From NCBI RefSeq assembly GCF_004762045.1, contig NZ_SJOM01000007.1, positions 5,729,565-5,793,564 of the forward strand: a stretch of 64,000 bases of DNA, read 5' to 3'. Shown here piece after piece: positions 10,403 to 19,611 of this stretch. The notes below the pieces were generated by a model that worked only from the letters and a program-made list of their open reading frames with translations, was not told the origin of the DNA and made no database searches. Within the stretch, counting starts at the first letter, position 1, and every line of letters starts with the position of its first letter. This DNA is from Mycobacterium sp. DL99. Its GTDB lineage: Bacteria; Actinomycetota; Actinomycetes; Mycobacteriales; Mycobacteriaceae. The position numbers and the translations under genes are program-made.

Positions 10403-12478
10403 TCAACTGACGCTTGCCAGCACGAACGGCAAGACCTCGCTCGCACCTGCGTCGCGCAGCACGCGGGTGGCCATCGTCAAGGTCCATCCGGTGTCGGTCA
10501 TGTCGTCGACCAACAACACCGGACCCTTCGAATCGAGTCGTGGCTGTGCCCACGCGCCATCCAACGCTGCCACCCGATAGGCCGAATTCGCGGCGGTGAC
10601 GGGCCGATGGTGCGGGGTGTAGGACAGGACGCCCAGGTTTGTCAGCCGTCCGATCTGCGCCAGCCGCGCCACCGTCGAAGAGATCAACGCCGGATGTGCC
10701 TGAGAGTCCAGCCCCATGACCGCAGCCGGCCGCTGATCCCAATCCCATGCCTTGAGCACCTCGATGGCCGCCCCGATCACGTCGTCGGGTACCTCGCCGT
10801 CGGGTTCGGCCAGCAGGCGCCGTAGCCGCGCTCCCCAGCCCAGATCGGTGAGTCGGCCGATCGCCCGGCCCGGCGCGGCACCGTCGGCGATCCGGCCGGA
10901 CAACGGCACACCCAGCGCAGCCAGTCCGGAGGGCCACTGCTTGCGCGGGGCAACCAGGACGCCCGGCCGGGACAACCGTTGCGCGGTATCGGTGAGAATG
11001 TCCTGCGCCACCGCGGCCTCGTAGCGCCGGCCGGTGCAGTTGTCACATCGGCCACAGCGTGTGTCAGGCACCAGCTCGGGATCGTCGAGCTGGCCACGCA
11101 GGAACACCATCCGGCAGCCGTCCGTAGCCTGATAGTCGAGCATCGCCTGCTGCTCCCGGCGGCGTGCCTCGTCGAGCGCGCGGTAGCGGGGCTCGTCATA
11201 ACTCCAGGGCTCTCCGGTACCGATCCAGCCGCCCTTCACCCGGCGGACCGCACCGTCCACGTCGAGCACCTTGAGCACCATCTCGAGGCGCGACCGGTTG
11301 AGGTCGACCAGCGGTTCCAGCGCCTGGGTGGACTGTGCACGGTCGGTCTCCAGTGCACCGATGACGTGGCGCACCATTGATTCCGACGGGAACGCCACCG
11401 ACGCGAAGTACCTCCAGACGTCCTGATCCTCGGTGCCGGGAAGCAGGATCACCTCGGCGCTGTCGGTCGCGCGCCCAGCGCGCCCCACCTGCTGGTAGTA
11501 GGCGATCGGAGACGACGGCGCCCCCAGATGCACGACGAACCCCAGATCGGGTTTGTCGAAGCCCATCCCCAACGCTGACGTCGCCACCAGCGCCTTGACC
11601 CGATTGTCGAGCAGGTCGGATTCCAGTTGTTCGCGTTCGGTGGTGTCGGTGGACCCGGTGTAGGCGGCCACCTTGTGGCCGCGCTCGGACAGAAGCGCCG
11701 CCACGTCGTGCGCCTGGGCCACGGTCAGGGTGTAGATGATGCCGGAGCCGGGCAGGGCATCCAGTTGCGCGGCGATCCAGGCGGCGCGTTGCGCGGGGGT
11801 GCCAGCCTGTACCACGGACAGCCGTAACGACTCGCGGTCGAGCCCGCCGCGCAGCACCAAGGTATCCGACCCGCCCACCCCCAACTGGGCCGCGACGTCA
11901 CCGACCACCCGGTCGTTGGCGGTCGCCGTGGTGGCGAGAACCGGTACCTGAGAACCCAATTCGGCGACCAGGGTACGGATCCGGCGGTAGTCCGGCCGGA
12001 AGTCGTGTCCCCAGTCCGAAACGCAGTGCGCCTCGTCGACCACCACCAGCCCCGCATCGGCGGCCAGTGCCGGTAGGACGTTGTCACGGAAGTCGGGATT
12101 GTTGAGCCGTTCGGGGCTGACGAGCAGTACGTCGAGTTCGCCTTCGGCAACCTGCTGATGGATCGCGTCCCACTCGGTGACATTGCCGGAGTTGATGGTG
12201 GCGGCCCGCACCCCGGCCCGCTCCGCCGCGGACACCTGGTTGCGCATCAGCGCCAGCAGCGGCGACACGATGACCGTGGGCCCGCGACCGGAGGCGCGCA
12301 GCAGCTTGGCCGCGATGAAGTAGACCGCGGACTTGCCCCACCCGGTCCGCTGCACCACAAGCGCGCGGCGCCGCTGGACCACGAGGGCCTCGATGGCAGC
12401 CCACTGGTCATCGCGCAGTACCGCGGTGGACCCCGCCAGTTGTTCGAGGATCGACTGGGCCTGCTCGCGGGTTGCCAT
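10403..12478 (-). CDS. recQ: RecQ-family ATP-dependent DNA helicase with C-terminal phosphoribosyltransferase-like domain
   Basis: ATP-driven 3'-5' DNA helicase for repair and recombination, 691 residues. The N-terminal half has a Walker A segment (RTGWGKSAVYF), the DEAH-type VVVDEAHCVSDWGHDFR box typical of RecQ, and a second helicase domain with GMGFDKPDLGFVVH and QQVGRAGR. A zinc-binding cysteine group follows (TRCGRCDNCTG). The last 130 or so residues carry VLLVDDMTDTGWT, a PRPP-binding motif of type I phosphoribosyltransferases, so this is a fusion. A start at 12517 is possible, but ATG 12478 (MATREQAQ) gives the usual N-terminus. It lies downstream of the hsa operon but is separated from it by a hairpin. 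Confidence 0.88.
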   Translation of the reverse strand: MATREQAQSILEQLAGSTAVLRDDQWAAIEALVVQRRRALVVQRTGWGKSAVYFIAAKLLRASGRGPTVIVSPLLALMRNQVSAAERAGVRAATINSGNVTEWDAIHQQVAEGELDVLLVSPERLNNPDFRDNVLPALAADAGLVVVDEAHCVSDWGHDFRPDYRRIRTLVAELGSQVPVLATTATANDRVVGDVAAQLGVGGSDTLVLRGGLDRESLRLSVVQAGTPAQRAAWIAAQLDALPGSGIIYTLTVAQAHDVAALLSERGHKVAAYTGSTDTTEREQLESDLLDNRVKALVATSALGMGFDKPDLGFVVHLGAPSSPIAYYQQVGRAGRATDSAEVILLPGTEDQDVWRYFASVAFPSESMVRHVIGALETDRAQSTQALEPLVDLNRSRLEMVLKVLDVDGAVRRVKGGWIGTGEPWSYDEPRYRALDEARRREQQAMLDYQATDGCRMVFLRGQLDDPELVPDTRCGRCDNCTGRRYEAAVAQDILTDTAQRLSRPGVLVAPRKQWPSGLAALGVPLSGRIADGAAPGRAIGRLTDLGWGARLRRLLAEPDGEVPDDVIGAAIEVLKAWDWDQRPAAVMGLDSQAHPALISSTVARLAQIGRLTNLGVLSYTPHHRPVTAANSAYRVAALDGAWAQPRLDSKGPVLLVDDMTDTGWTLTMATRVLRDAGASEVLPFVLASVS

Positions 12479-12559
12479 ACGTCCTATCGTGCCGGTCTGC
12501 GCCGACAGGGTGATCACCCCATACCGGATCGCCCGCCGGCCACCACACCGACACAGAAT

Positions 12560-12593
12560 GCACGCTGGGCCCTCCGATCCCGGAAGGCCCAGC
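12560..12593 (-). terminator. Hairpin after hsaF
   Basis: Inverted repeat with 10-base arms (ACGCTGGGCC at 12560-12569 and its complement at 12584-12593). An inner TCC/GGA pairing follows after one mismatch. It lies just downstream of the hsaF stop on the minus strand and before recQ. There is no strong U-tract, as is common for mycobacterial intrinsic terminators. It probably ends the hsaE-hsaG-hsaF transcript. Confidence 0.6.
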
Positions 12594-12622
12594 GTGGCAA
12601 TGCTTTTCGAACGACCCGAAGG

Positions 12623-13678
12623 CTAGGCCTTGGCGGCTTCCGCTTCCTGTTCGCGCTTGATCTCGAGTGCGATGTCGATCAGCTGGTCTTCCTGACCGCC
12701 GATCAGCTTGCGCTGGCCGACGCGGAGCAACAGCTCGTGGGCGGGCACGCCGTAGCGTTCACCCTGGCGGACCGCGTGCTTGAGGAAGCTGGAGTACACC
12801 CCCGCATAACCCATCACGAGCGCGTTGCGGTCAAGCAGGCACTCGGCCGGCATCGCCGGGGCGACGACCTCTTCGGCGGCATCGGCGATGTCGAAGAAGT
12901 CGATGCCGGTCTTGACGCCGATCTTGTCGAACACCCCGACCAGCGCCTCGACCGGTGCGTTGCCCGCACCCGCGCCGAACCGGCGGCATGAGCCGTCGAT
13001 CTGCTTGGCACCCGCGCGCACGGCCTCGACCGAGTTGGCCACGCCCAGGCCGAGGTTCTCGTGGCCATGAAAACCGACCTGCGCATCGTTGCCGAGTTCG
13101 GCGACCAGCGCCGACACCCGGTCTGCGACACCTTCGAGCACCAGGGCTCCCGCGGAGTCCACGACATAGACGCACTGGCAGCCGGCGTCGGCCATGATGC
13201 GGGCCTGCTTGGCCAGCTTCTCCGGAGAGATGGTGTGGCTCATCATCAGGAACCCGACGGTCTCCAGGCCCAGCTCGCGGGCCAACCCGAAGTGCTGGAT
13301 CGACACGTCGGCCTCGGTGCAGTGGGTGGCGATACGGCAGATCGAGCCACCATTGCCCTGGGCTTCCTTGATGTCTTCCTTGGTGCCCACACCGGGCAGC
13401 ATCAGGAAGGCGATCTTGGCTTCCTTGGCCGTCTCGGTGGCCAGCTTGATCAGCTCCTGCTCCGGGGTCTTGGAGAACCCGTAGTTGAAGCTCGACCCGC
13501 CCAGGCCGTCGCCGTGGGTCACCTCGATGACCGGCACACCGGCGGCATCCAGGGCCGCGACGATCGCGCCGACCTCATCCTTGGTGAACTGGTGCCGCTT
13601 GTGATGGGACCCGTCACGCAACGACGTGTCGGTCATCCGGACGTCCCAGGCGGAATTGAAGAAAATGTCAGCGGTCAT
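12623..13678 (-). CDS. hsaF: 4-hydroxy-2-oxovalerate/hexanoate aldolase
   Basis: Class II pyruvate aldolase, 351 residues. It cleaves 4-hydroxy-2-oxohexanoate from the steroid A/B rings into pyruvate and propionaldehyde. The HMG-CoA lyase-like TIM barrel starts with [19 protein letters not shown], where the Asp is a metal ligand, and contains [15 protein letters not shown] with metal-binding His residues. The C-terminal part is the DmpG-type communication domain that pairs with the aldehyde dehydrogenase. The start overlaps the end of hsaG by four bases, so the two are translationally coupled, fitting the channelling aldolase-dehydrogenase complex. I equate it with Rv3534c. Control is expected from the KstR operator upstream of hsaE. 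Confidence 0.95.
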   Translation of the reverse strand: MTADIFFNSAWDVRMTDTSLRDGSHHKRHQFTKDEVGAIVAALDAAGVPVIEVTHGDGLGGSSFNYGFSKTPEQELIKLATETAKEAKIAFLMLPGVGTKEDIKEAQGNGGSICRIATHCTEADVSIQHFGLARELGLETVGFLMMSHTISPEKLAKQARIMADAGCQCVYVVDSAGALVLEGVADRVSALVAELGNDAQVGFHGHENLGLGVANSVEAVRAGAKQIDGSCRRFGAGAGNAPVEALVGVFDKIGVKTGIDFFDIADAAEEVVAPAMPAECLLDRNALVMGYAGVYSSFLKHAVRQGERYGVPAHELLLRVGQRKLIGGQEDQLIDIALEIKREQEAEAAKA

Positions 13679-14622
13679 CGTGCACCTCCTGCAGTTGCCT
13701 GCTCCTCGCGCGAGCGCTCGTCGGCGACCGCCAGCGACTCTTTGGCGATTTCCTCGCCGACCTTGGTCGCCGCCGCGGTCATGATGTCCAGGTTTCCAGC
13801 GTAGGGCGGCAGGTAGTCACCGGCACCCTCCACTTCCACGAACACGGTGACCAAGTGATTTCCACCGTTGACCACCGACGGTTCGTCGAACTGCGGTTCG
13901 TTGAGCAGGCGGTAGCCCGGCACATAGGTCTGCACCTCGGCCACCACGTCCTTGATCGACTGGGTGATCGCGGCGTGGTCGGCGTCCTCGGGGATCGCGC
14001 AGAAGATGGTGTCGCGCATGATCATCGGCGGCTCGGCCGGGTTGAGGATGATGATCGCCTTGCCGTTGCGGGCCCCACCGATGTCGCGCACACCCGCGCT
14101 GGTGGTCTTGGTGAACTCGTCGATGTTGGCCCGGGTGCCCGGACCGGCCGAGGCCGACGACACCGAGGCGACGATCTCGGCGTAAGGAACGTCCACCACT
14201 CGGCTCACCGCGTACACCATCGGGATCGTGGCCTGGCCACCACAGGTGACCATGTTGACGTTGGGGGCGTCGAGGTGCGCGCGCAGGTTCGCCGGCGGGA
14301 TCACGCCGGGCCCGACGGCAGCGGGGGTCAGGTCGATGGCCCGGATGCCGGCCTCGGCGTACCGCGGGGCCGCGTCCCGGTGCACATAGGCACTGGTGGC
14401 CTCGAACACCAGGTCCGGCTTCTCGTCCTGGGCCAGCAGCCAGTCCACACCCTCGTGGCTGGTTTCCAGGCCCAGCTTGCGAGCCCGGGCCAACCCCTCA
14501 GACTGCGGATCGATGCCGATCATCCAGCGCGGCTCCAGCCACTCCGAACGCAACAGCTTGTACAGCAGGTCGGTGCTGATGTTGCCCGACCCGACAATCG
14601 CGACAGATGCCTTATCAGCCAT
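13675..14622 (-). CDS. hsaG: Acylating acetaldehyde/propionaldehyde dehydrogenase
   Basis: CoA-acylating aldehyde dehydrogenase, 315 residues. It turns propionaldehyde released by HsaF into propionyl-CoA using NAD+. It begins with a Rossmann glycine motif ([12 protein letters not shown]) and has the catalytic cysteine in [20 protein letters not shown] and the hydrophobic C-terminal region match the DmpF/BphJ family in order and length. It is the middle gene of hsaE-hsaG-hsaF, 24 bases after hsaE and overlapping hsaF. I equate it with Rv3535c. Confidence 0.95.
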   Translation of the reverse strand: MADKASVAIVGSGNISTDLLYKLLRSEWLEPRWMIGIDPQSEGLARARKLGLETSHEGVDWLLAQDEKPDLVFEATSAYVHRDAAPRYAEAGIRAIDLTPAAVGPGVIPPANLRAHLDAPNVNMVTCGGQATIPMVYAVSRVVDVPYAEIVASVSSASAGPGTRANIDEFTKTTSAGVRDIGGARNGKAIIILNPAEPPMIMRDTIFCAIPEDADHAAITQSIKDVVAEVQTYVPGYRLLNEPQFDEPSVVNGGNHLVTVFVEVEGAGDYLPPYAGNLDIMTAAATKVGEEIAKESLAVADERSREEQATAGGAR

Positions 14623-14646
14623 ATTGGCTCCCTATTACTCGAAACA

Positions 14647-15432
14647 TCATTCGAAAGAAAGATGTACAGAACCTAACCCGGTGAACTCGGCGACGAAATC
14701 GCTGCCCGGAGGTGCATCTATCGCACGCATGAACGCTCCCGGCAACACGACGTCACCGGCCTGCAAGCGCACCCCGAAGCTCTCCACCTTGCGGGCCAGC
14801 CAGGCCACCGCGGTGACCGGATTGCCCAGCACCGCCTCACTGTTCCCCTGGGCCACGAACTCACCCCGGTTGGTCAACACTGCGTCGATATTGCTGACGT
14901 CGATGTCCTTGGGCGAGACGCGCGTTTCCCCGAGCACCCAACCGGCGCTCGAGGCGTTGTCGGCGATCGTGTCGCACAACTTGATCTGCCAGTTGGTGAT
15001 GCGGGTGTCGATCAGCTCGATCGCAGGGGCGAACGCGGCGGTGGCGGCGAGCACGTCCTCCTCGGTGCAGCCCGCCCCCGGCAGGTCGTCGGCCAGAATG
15101 AATGCGAGCTCGACTTCAACTCGCGGGTAGAGGTACTCAGACGACTTGACCGGCTTGTCTTCGAAAAGCTGCATCTCATCGAGAAGGTGGCCGTAGTCGG
15201 GCTCGTCGACACCCATCATGTCCTGCATCGCCTTGCTGGACAGTCCGACCTTGTGACCCACGATCCGGGCGCCCTCGGCGACCCGCTGACGGATGTTGAT
15301 CAGCTGGATCTCGTAGGCATCAACCACATCGATGTCGGGGTGGCCGTCGGTCAACGGAGTCATCGGGACCCGGCTGCGCTCGGCTTGGGCCAGGTCGGCC
15401 GCCAACTGGGCGCGTACCTCGTCGCTAAGCAT
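14647..15432 (-). CDS. hsaE: 2-hydroxyhexa-2,4-dienoate hydratase
   Basis: Hydratase of the MhpD/DmpE family (fumarylacetoacetase-related fold), 261 residues. It hydrates 2-hydroxyhexa-2,4-dienoate to 4-hydroxy-2-oxohexanoate for HsaF. Family segments seen are VGHKVGLSSKAMQ, the metal-ligand EVELAFIL, and NPVTAVAWLA toward the C-terminus. GAGGGG lies about 11 bases before the ATG. It is the first gene of the minus-strand hsa operon and is divergent from kstD across a KstR-type operator. I equate it with Rv3536c. Confidence 0.94.
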   Translation of the reverse strand: MLSDEVRAQLAADLAQAERSRVPMTPLTDGHPDIDVVDAYEIQLINIRQRVAEGARIVGHKVGLSSKAMQDMMGVDEPDYGHLLDEMQLFEDKPVKSSEYLYPRVEVELAFILADDLPGAGCTEEDVLAATAAFAPAIELIDTRITNWQIKLCDTIADNASSAGWVLGETRVSPKDIDVSNIDAVLTNRGEFVAQGNSEAVLGNPVTAVAWLARKVESFGVRLQAGDVVLPGAFMRAIDAPPGSDFVAEFTGLGSVHLSFE

Positions 15433-15490
15433 TCTGGTGAATTCCCCTCACTTCTTTGACCGGGGCGGTTGTTGGATTGCCGGTCAATTC

Positions 15491-15504
15491 TATAACGTGT
15501 TCTA
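15491..15504. promoter_or_regulatory. KstR operator between hsaE and kstD
   Basis: The 14 bases TATAACGTGTTCTA fit the KstR consensus TNNAACNNGTTNNA exactly. The site lies in the short divergent gap, 59 bases before the hsaE ATG and only two bases before the kstD ATG. It should therefore control both operons, with de-repression by steroid-CoA intermediates as known for this TetR-family repressor. Its position almost on the kstD start suggests a leaderless or very short-leader kstD transcript. Confidence 0.9.
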
Positions 15505-15505
15505 C

Positions 15506-17191
15506 ATGACTGGACAGGAGTACGACGTTGTCGTGGTCGGCAGCGGCGCTGCCGGCATGGTCGCCGCCCTCACCGCAGCCCATCAGGGCCTCTCGACAGT
15601 AGTCGTAGAGAAAGCGCCGCACTATGGAGGTTCCACTGCGCGGTCAGGTGGTGGGGTGTGGATCCCGAACAACGAGATTCTCAAGCGTGACGGGGTCAAA
15701 GACACCCCCGAGGCCGCCCGCACCTACCTGCACAAAATCATCGGTGACGTGGTGCCGGCGGAGAAGATCGACACCTACCTCGACCGGTCACCGGAGATGT
15801 TGTCGTTCGTCTTGAAGAACTCTCCGCTGAAGCTGTGCTGGGTGCCCGGGTACCCCGACTACTACCCCGAGACGCCCGGCGGCAAGCCCACCGGCCGCTC
15901 GGTGGAGCCCAGGCCGTTCAACGCCAAGAAGCTCGGGGTTGACGAGAAGGGCCTGGAGCCGCCGTACGGCAAGGTGCCGATGAACATGGCGGTGATGCAG
16001 CAGGACTACGTCCGGCTGAACCAGCTCAAGCGTCATCCCCGCGGCGTGCTGCGCAGCATCAAGGTGGGCGTCCGCTCCGTCTGGGCCAATGCCACCGGCA
16101 AGAACCTGGTCGGCATGGGCCGCGCGCTGATCGCCCCGCTGCGCATCGGCCTGCAGCAGGCCGGTGTCCCGGTCCAGCTGAACACCGCGCTGACCGATCT
16201 CTATGTCGAGGACGGTGTCGTCCGCGGCATCTATGTCGTCGATCCCCGCGACACTTCCGCTGAGCCGCAACTGATCCGCGCACGCCGCGCAGTGATCCTC
16301 GGCTCGGGCGGATTCGAGCACAACGAGCAGATGCGGGTGAAGTACCAGCGCGCCCCCATCACCACCGAGTGGACCGTGGGCGCGGTGGCGAACACCGGCG
16401 ACGGCATCCTGGCCGCCGAAAAGCATGGCGCTGCACTCGAATTCATGGAGGACTCGTGGTGGGGCCCGACGGTCCCGCTTACCGCCTCGCCGTGGTTCGC
16501 CCTGTCCGAGCGCAACTCCCCCGGCTCGATCATCGTCAACATGGCCGGCCAGCGGTTCATGAACGAATCAATGCCCTATGTCGAGGCCTGCCACCACATG
16601 TACGGCGGCCAGTACGGCCAGGGCGCGGGCCCCGGCGAGAACATCCCGGCCTGGCTGATCTTCGACCAGCAGTACCGCGACCGCTTCATCTTCGCGGGTC
16701 TGCAGCCCGGACAACGCATTCCGAAGAAGTGGCTGGAATCTGGCGTCATCGTCAAGGCCGACACGCTCGAGGAGCTGGCCGCCAAGACCGGTCTGCCCGC
16801 CGACGGGTTCGCCGCGACCATCGACCGGTTCAACGGCTTCGCCCGCTCCGGGGTGGACGAGGACTTCCACCGCGGCGAGAGCGCCTACGACCGCTACTAC
16901 GGCGATCCCACCAACAAACCCAACCCCAACCTCGGCGAGATCAAGCACGGCCCGTACTACGCGGCCAAGATGGTGCCGGGCGACCTGGGCACCAAGGGCG
17001 GTGTCCGCACCGACCTCGTCGGCCGGGTGCTACGCGACGACGACTCCGCGATCGAGGGCCTCTACGCCGCAGGTAACGTCAGCTCACCGGTGATGGGTCA
17101 CACCTACCCCGGCCCGGGCGGGACCATCGGCCCCGCCATGACCTTCGGATACCTCGCGGCACTCGACATCGCCGCGGCTGGAAAGGCCTGA
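15506..17191 (+). CDS. kstD: 3-ketosteroid delta-1-dehydrogenase
   Basis: FAD enzyme of 561 residues that introduces the C1-C2 double bond into 3-ketosteroids (androstenedione to androstadienedione), a step leading to B-ring opening. The FAD-binding motif VVVGSGAAGMVAALTAA is at the N-terminus and GGSTARSGGGVWIPNN follows; the C-terminal FAD segment is GLYAAGNVSSPVMGHTYPGPGGTIG. The ATG at 15506 begins MTGQEYDVVVVG; the longer in-frame extension overlaps hsaE and the operator and is rejected. It is followed after one base by the MaoC hydratase gene. I equate it with Rv3537. Confidence 0.95.
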   Translation: MTGQEYDVVVVGSGAAGMVAALTAAHQGLSTVVVEKAPHYGGSTARSGGGVWIPNNEILKRDGVKDTPEAARTYLHKIIGDVVPAEKIDTYLDRSPEMLSFVLKNSPLKLCWVPGYPDYYPETPGGKPTGRSVEPRPFNAKKLGVDEKGLEPPYGKVPMNMAVMQQDYVRLNQLKRHPRGVLRSIKVGVRSVWANATGKNLVGMGRALIAPLRIGLQQAGVPVQLNTALTDLYVEDGVVRGIYVVDPRDTSAEPQLIRARRAVILGSGGFEHNEQMRVKYQRAPITTEWTVGAVANTGDGILAAEKHGAALEFMEDSWWGPTVPLTASPWFALSERNSPGSIIVNMAGQRFMNESMPYVEACHHMYGGQYGQGAGPGENIPAWLIFDQQYRDRFIFAGLQPGQRIPKKWLESGVIVKADTLEELAAKTGLPADGFAATIDRFNGFARSGVDEDFHRGESAYDRYYGDPTNKPNPNLGEIKHGPYYAAKMVPGDLGTKGGVRTDLVGRVLRDDDSAIEGLYAAGNVSSPVMGHTYPGPGGTIGPAMTFGYLAALDIAAAGKA

Positions 17192-17192
17192 C

Positions 17193-18053
17193 ATGCCGAT
17201 CGATCTCGACAAGGCGCTGGGCGCCGAGCTGGAACCCATCGAGTTCTCCTGGACCAGCAGCGACATCCAGCTGTACCACCTGGGCCTCGGCGCCGGCGCC
17301 GACCCGATGGACGCGCGCGAGCTGCGCTATCTCGTCGACGACACCCCACAGGTGCTGCCGACGTTCGGCAATGTCGCGGTCAGCTTCCACATGACCGAGC
17401 CGCCCAAGGTTCAGTTCCCCGGCATCGACATCGAGCTGTCGAAGGTGCTGCACGCCAGCGAGGCCGTCAGCGTGCCCGGCCCGATCCCGACCAGCGGAAC
17501 CGCGAAGTCGGTGCAGCGCTTCACCGAGATCTGGGACAAGGGCAAGGCCGCCGTCATCGTCAGCGAATCCACGGTGACCGATGAATCCGGCAAGGTTTTG
17601 TGGACCACCAAGCGGTCGATCTTCGCCCGCGGCGAGGGTGGATTCGGCGGTGAGCGCGGACCCGCGACGTCCGCCGAATTGCCCGATCGCGCACCGGATA
17701 TCGAGATCTCGTTGCCGACGCTGCCGCAGCAGGCGCTGCTGTACCGGCTGTGCGGTGACCGCAACCCCCTGCACTCCGACCCGGCCTTCGCCGCGGCGGC
17801 GGGCTTCGAACGGCCGATCCTGCACGGGCTGTGCACCTACGGCATCGGCTGCAAGGCCATCGTCGACAACCTGCTCGACGGCGACGTCTCCCAGGTGGCT
17901 TCCTACGGTGCCCGGTTCGCCGGCGTGGTGATCCCCGGCGAGACGCTGCAGGCCAACATCTGGAAGGAAGACGGCAAGTTCATCGGCGTGCTCACGGCAC
18001 CGTCGCGGGACAACGCCGTCGTGCTGTCCGGAGTGGAGCTCGTCCCGGCCTAG
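17193..18053 (+). CDS. MaoC-like 2-enoyl-CoA hydratase
   Basis: Hydratase-2-type protein of 286 residues with an N-terminal half hot dog and a C-terminal MaoC hot dog. The catalytic segment YRLCGDRNPLHSDPAFAAAAGF holds the Asp/His pair of R-specific enoyl-CoA hydratases. It is probably the side-chain beta-oxidation hydratase that I remember as Rv3538. It sits one base after kstD in the same KstR-controlled operon. Its stop lies seven bases from the convergent stop of the exopolysaccharide gene series, so the boundary between conserved cholesterol genes and accessory genes is at 18053-18061. Confidence 0.9.
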   Translation: MPIDLDKALGAELEPIEFSWTSSDIQLYHLGLGAGADPMDARELRYLVDDTPQVLPTFGNVAVSFHMTEPPKVQFPGIDIELSKVLHASEAVSVPGPIPTSGTAKSVQRFTEIWDKGKAAVIVSESTVTDESGKVLWTTKRSIFARGEGGFGGERGPATSAELPDRAPDIEISLPTLPQQALLYRLCGDRNPLHSDPAFAAAAGFERPILHGLCTYGIGCKAIVDNLLDGDVSQVASYGARFAGVVIPGETLQANIWKEDGKFIGVLTAPSRDNAVVLSGVELVPA

Positions 18054-18060
18054 GCTGCCG

Positions 18061-19611
18061 CTAGCGTAAGCCTCCAACCAGTCGGTATTGCAGGTCCTGA
18101 ATGAACGGTTGCTCGACCACCGGGACATCCGCGTCCGCTGACGCCACCACGACGCCATCGCGTGACATCGTCACCGTGAACGATCCGGGGCGCAGCGGCA
18201 CCACGCATACCCCGCGGCCGGTGCCGGCGAAACACGACGTCTTCTGATCGCCGGCAGCGATCTCGACTCGGCTGGGTGCGGCGGCAAAACTGACCACCTC
18301 GACGGCGTCACGCGGTTCGGTGGTGTGGGGCACCGGACGCATCAGGAGCGTTTCGGGATATGTCGGAAGAGCTGCGACGGGCTGCGTACGGTACGAGACA
18401 ACAATCGCGTCACGGACGATTCTGGGAATCTCGCCCCACTTGAACACGGTGATGTCATACGCGTTGAGATCGAGCATTCGCCATCCGTGGGCAATCGATG
18501 GAGCCATTGCTGTTGATTCGGCGTAGTCGTTCCATGTGATCAGCTGAACCCATTCGGCCCCTTTCTCGATCGCAAGCTGCCACGCCATTCGATTGGTCGT
18601 TCCGTTCAACGACTCCTCGAAGATGCCGTTCCGTGGCCGGCTGTCCTGGAACGGGACGGATTGCATCCAGATCTTCCCGCGAAGATGCGCTTGCTTGATC
18701 AGGTCACCAGGCGATCCATCGACGTGATCCGTCGGGGCCATTCCGCGGGGGTTCCTCCCGCCCCAGGCGGACAACCCGTAGGAGATCGAATCGTATGCCG
18801 CGATGTTCGAGACGTCGACGAAGACGGGGACGAACGCAATCTCGGAATGCAATCTCGCGCTCAGGGCTGCCAAGACTGCTGCCCACCACTGGGGCGGACG
18901 GCGCTCGGCGGCGAACGCGCTGAGCACAGGACGACCATCCGCGAGCCGATATGCCGCAGGCGCAGCGAGATACGTCGAGAGATCTGCGACGAGCTCGTCG
19001 ACGGAAAGATCCAACAGGGGACCGGACATATCGGCGGTGACGAGGATGTCGAAGCCGGCATTCAGGGCAGCAGCCGCCAGCAGCTTGTCCACGATGTCGG
19101 ACTCCGCCCGCGGCTTGATGACATCTATCGCGAATCCATCGATGCCCACCGACTTGGCTTGACCTATCTCTGTGGTGAAATCCTCTGTCTGCCAATCTGG
19201 TTGATCGATATGTTTGCGAGGCAGAGGCCGGTCTCGGAGCAGTCCGCCGTAGTCAGCGTGAATTCCCCCCTCGCCGTCCGGGGAGAGATATTGGAGCTGG
19301 TAGTAGTCACTGTCGCCGTCCCTGTTGTCGATGGAAATAGGGAAATTCGGTACGTAGTGGGCGAATACCTTGCGAGGCGTCGGGCGGGTGGGCAATTCGA
19401 ACGGCAGGTACGCGGTGACAGCGCGTTCGGGATGCGACTGCGACTGCGACTGCGACTGTTGAGGATTCGGATGCGTGAAAACGAGGCTCGTGGCCACGAG
19501 CACCGGCACGAACGCGAGGACCAGGGTGACCTGCACCGCGATCCTGCTTTTAGTCATGGCGCCCATCGCTCGCGTCGTCTCTGCACGGCTTCCAGTCGAC
19601 CTCGCCCTCAC
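18061..19611 (-). CDS. Secreted or membrane-anchored GH71-like glycoside hydrolase
   Basis: Protein of 516 residues resembling family GH71/GH99-type endo-acting glycosidases (alpha-1,3-glucanase group). It has FAHYVPNFPISIDN near the start of the mature part, KSVGIDGFAIDVI, and LITWNDYAES, which correspond to the barrel strands of that family. One hydrophobic segment near the N-terminus (VTLVLAFVPVLVATSLVF) is a signal or anchor, followed by a Ser-Gln repeat. The GTG at 19611 overlaps the upstream stop by four bases; ATGs at 19566 or 19557 would shorten the cytoplasmic tail. It is the last gene of the exopolysaccharide series and may trim or release the polymer. The family is assigned from motifs only. 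Confidence 0.65.
   Translation of the reverse strand: MRARSTGSRAETTRAMGAMTKSRIAVQVTLVLAFVPVLVATSLVFTHPNPQQSQSQSQSHPERAVTAYLPFELPTRPTPRKVFAHYVPNFPISIDNRDGDSDYYQLQYLSPDGEGGIHADYGGLLRDRPLPRKHIDQPDWQTEDFTTEIGQAKSVGIDGFAIDVIKPRAESDIVDKLLAAAALNAGFDILVTADMSGPLLDLSVDELVADLSTYLAAPAAYRLADGRPVLSAFAAERRPPQWWAAVLAALSARLHSEIAFVPVFVDVSNIAAYDSISYGLSAWGGRNPRGMAPTDHVDGSPGDLIKQAHLRGKIWMQSVPFQDSRPRNGIFEESLNGTTNRMAWQLAIEKGAEWVQLITWNDYAESTAMAPSIAHGWRMLDLNAYDITVFKWGEIPRIVRDAIVVSYRTQPVAALPTYPETLLMRPVPHTTEPRDAVEVVSFAAAPSRVEIAAGDQKTSCFAGTGRGVCVVPLRPGSFTVTMSRDGVVVASADADVPVVEQPFIQDLQYRLVGGLR
19433..19456 (-). repeat. Four tandem TGCGAC hexamers inside the GH71-like gene
   Basis: Four perfect copies of a six-base unit. 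On the coding strand they give alternating Ser and Gln codons just after the membrane segment. The unit is in phase with codons, so copy-number change would alter linker length without a frameshift. Confidence 0.9.

Noticed and set aside
17079-18158. Minus-strand 359-codon frame over the MaoC hydratase
   Set aside because: It is antisense to a clear hydratase with conserved active-site residues and runs through the convergent gene boundary.
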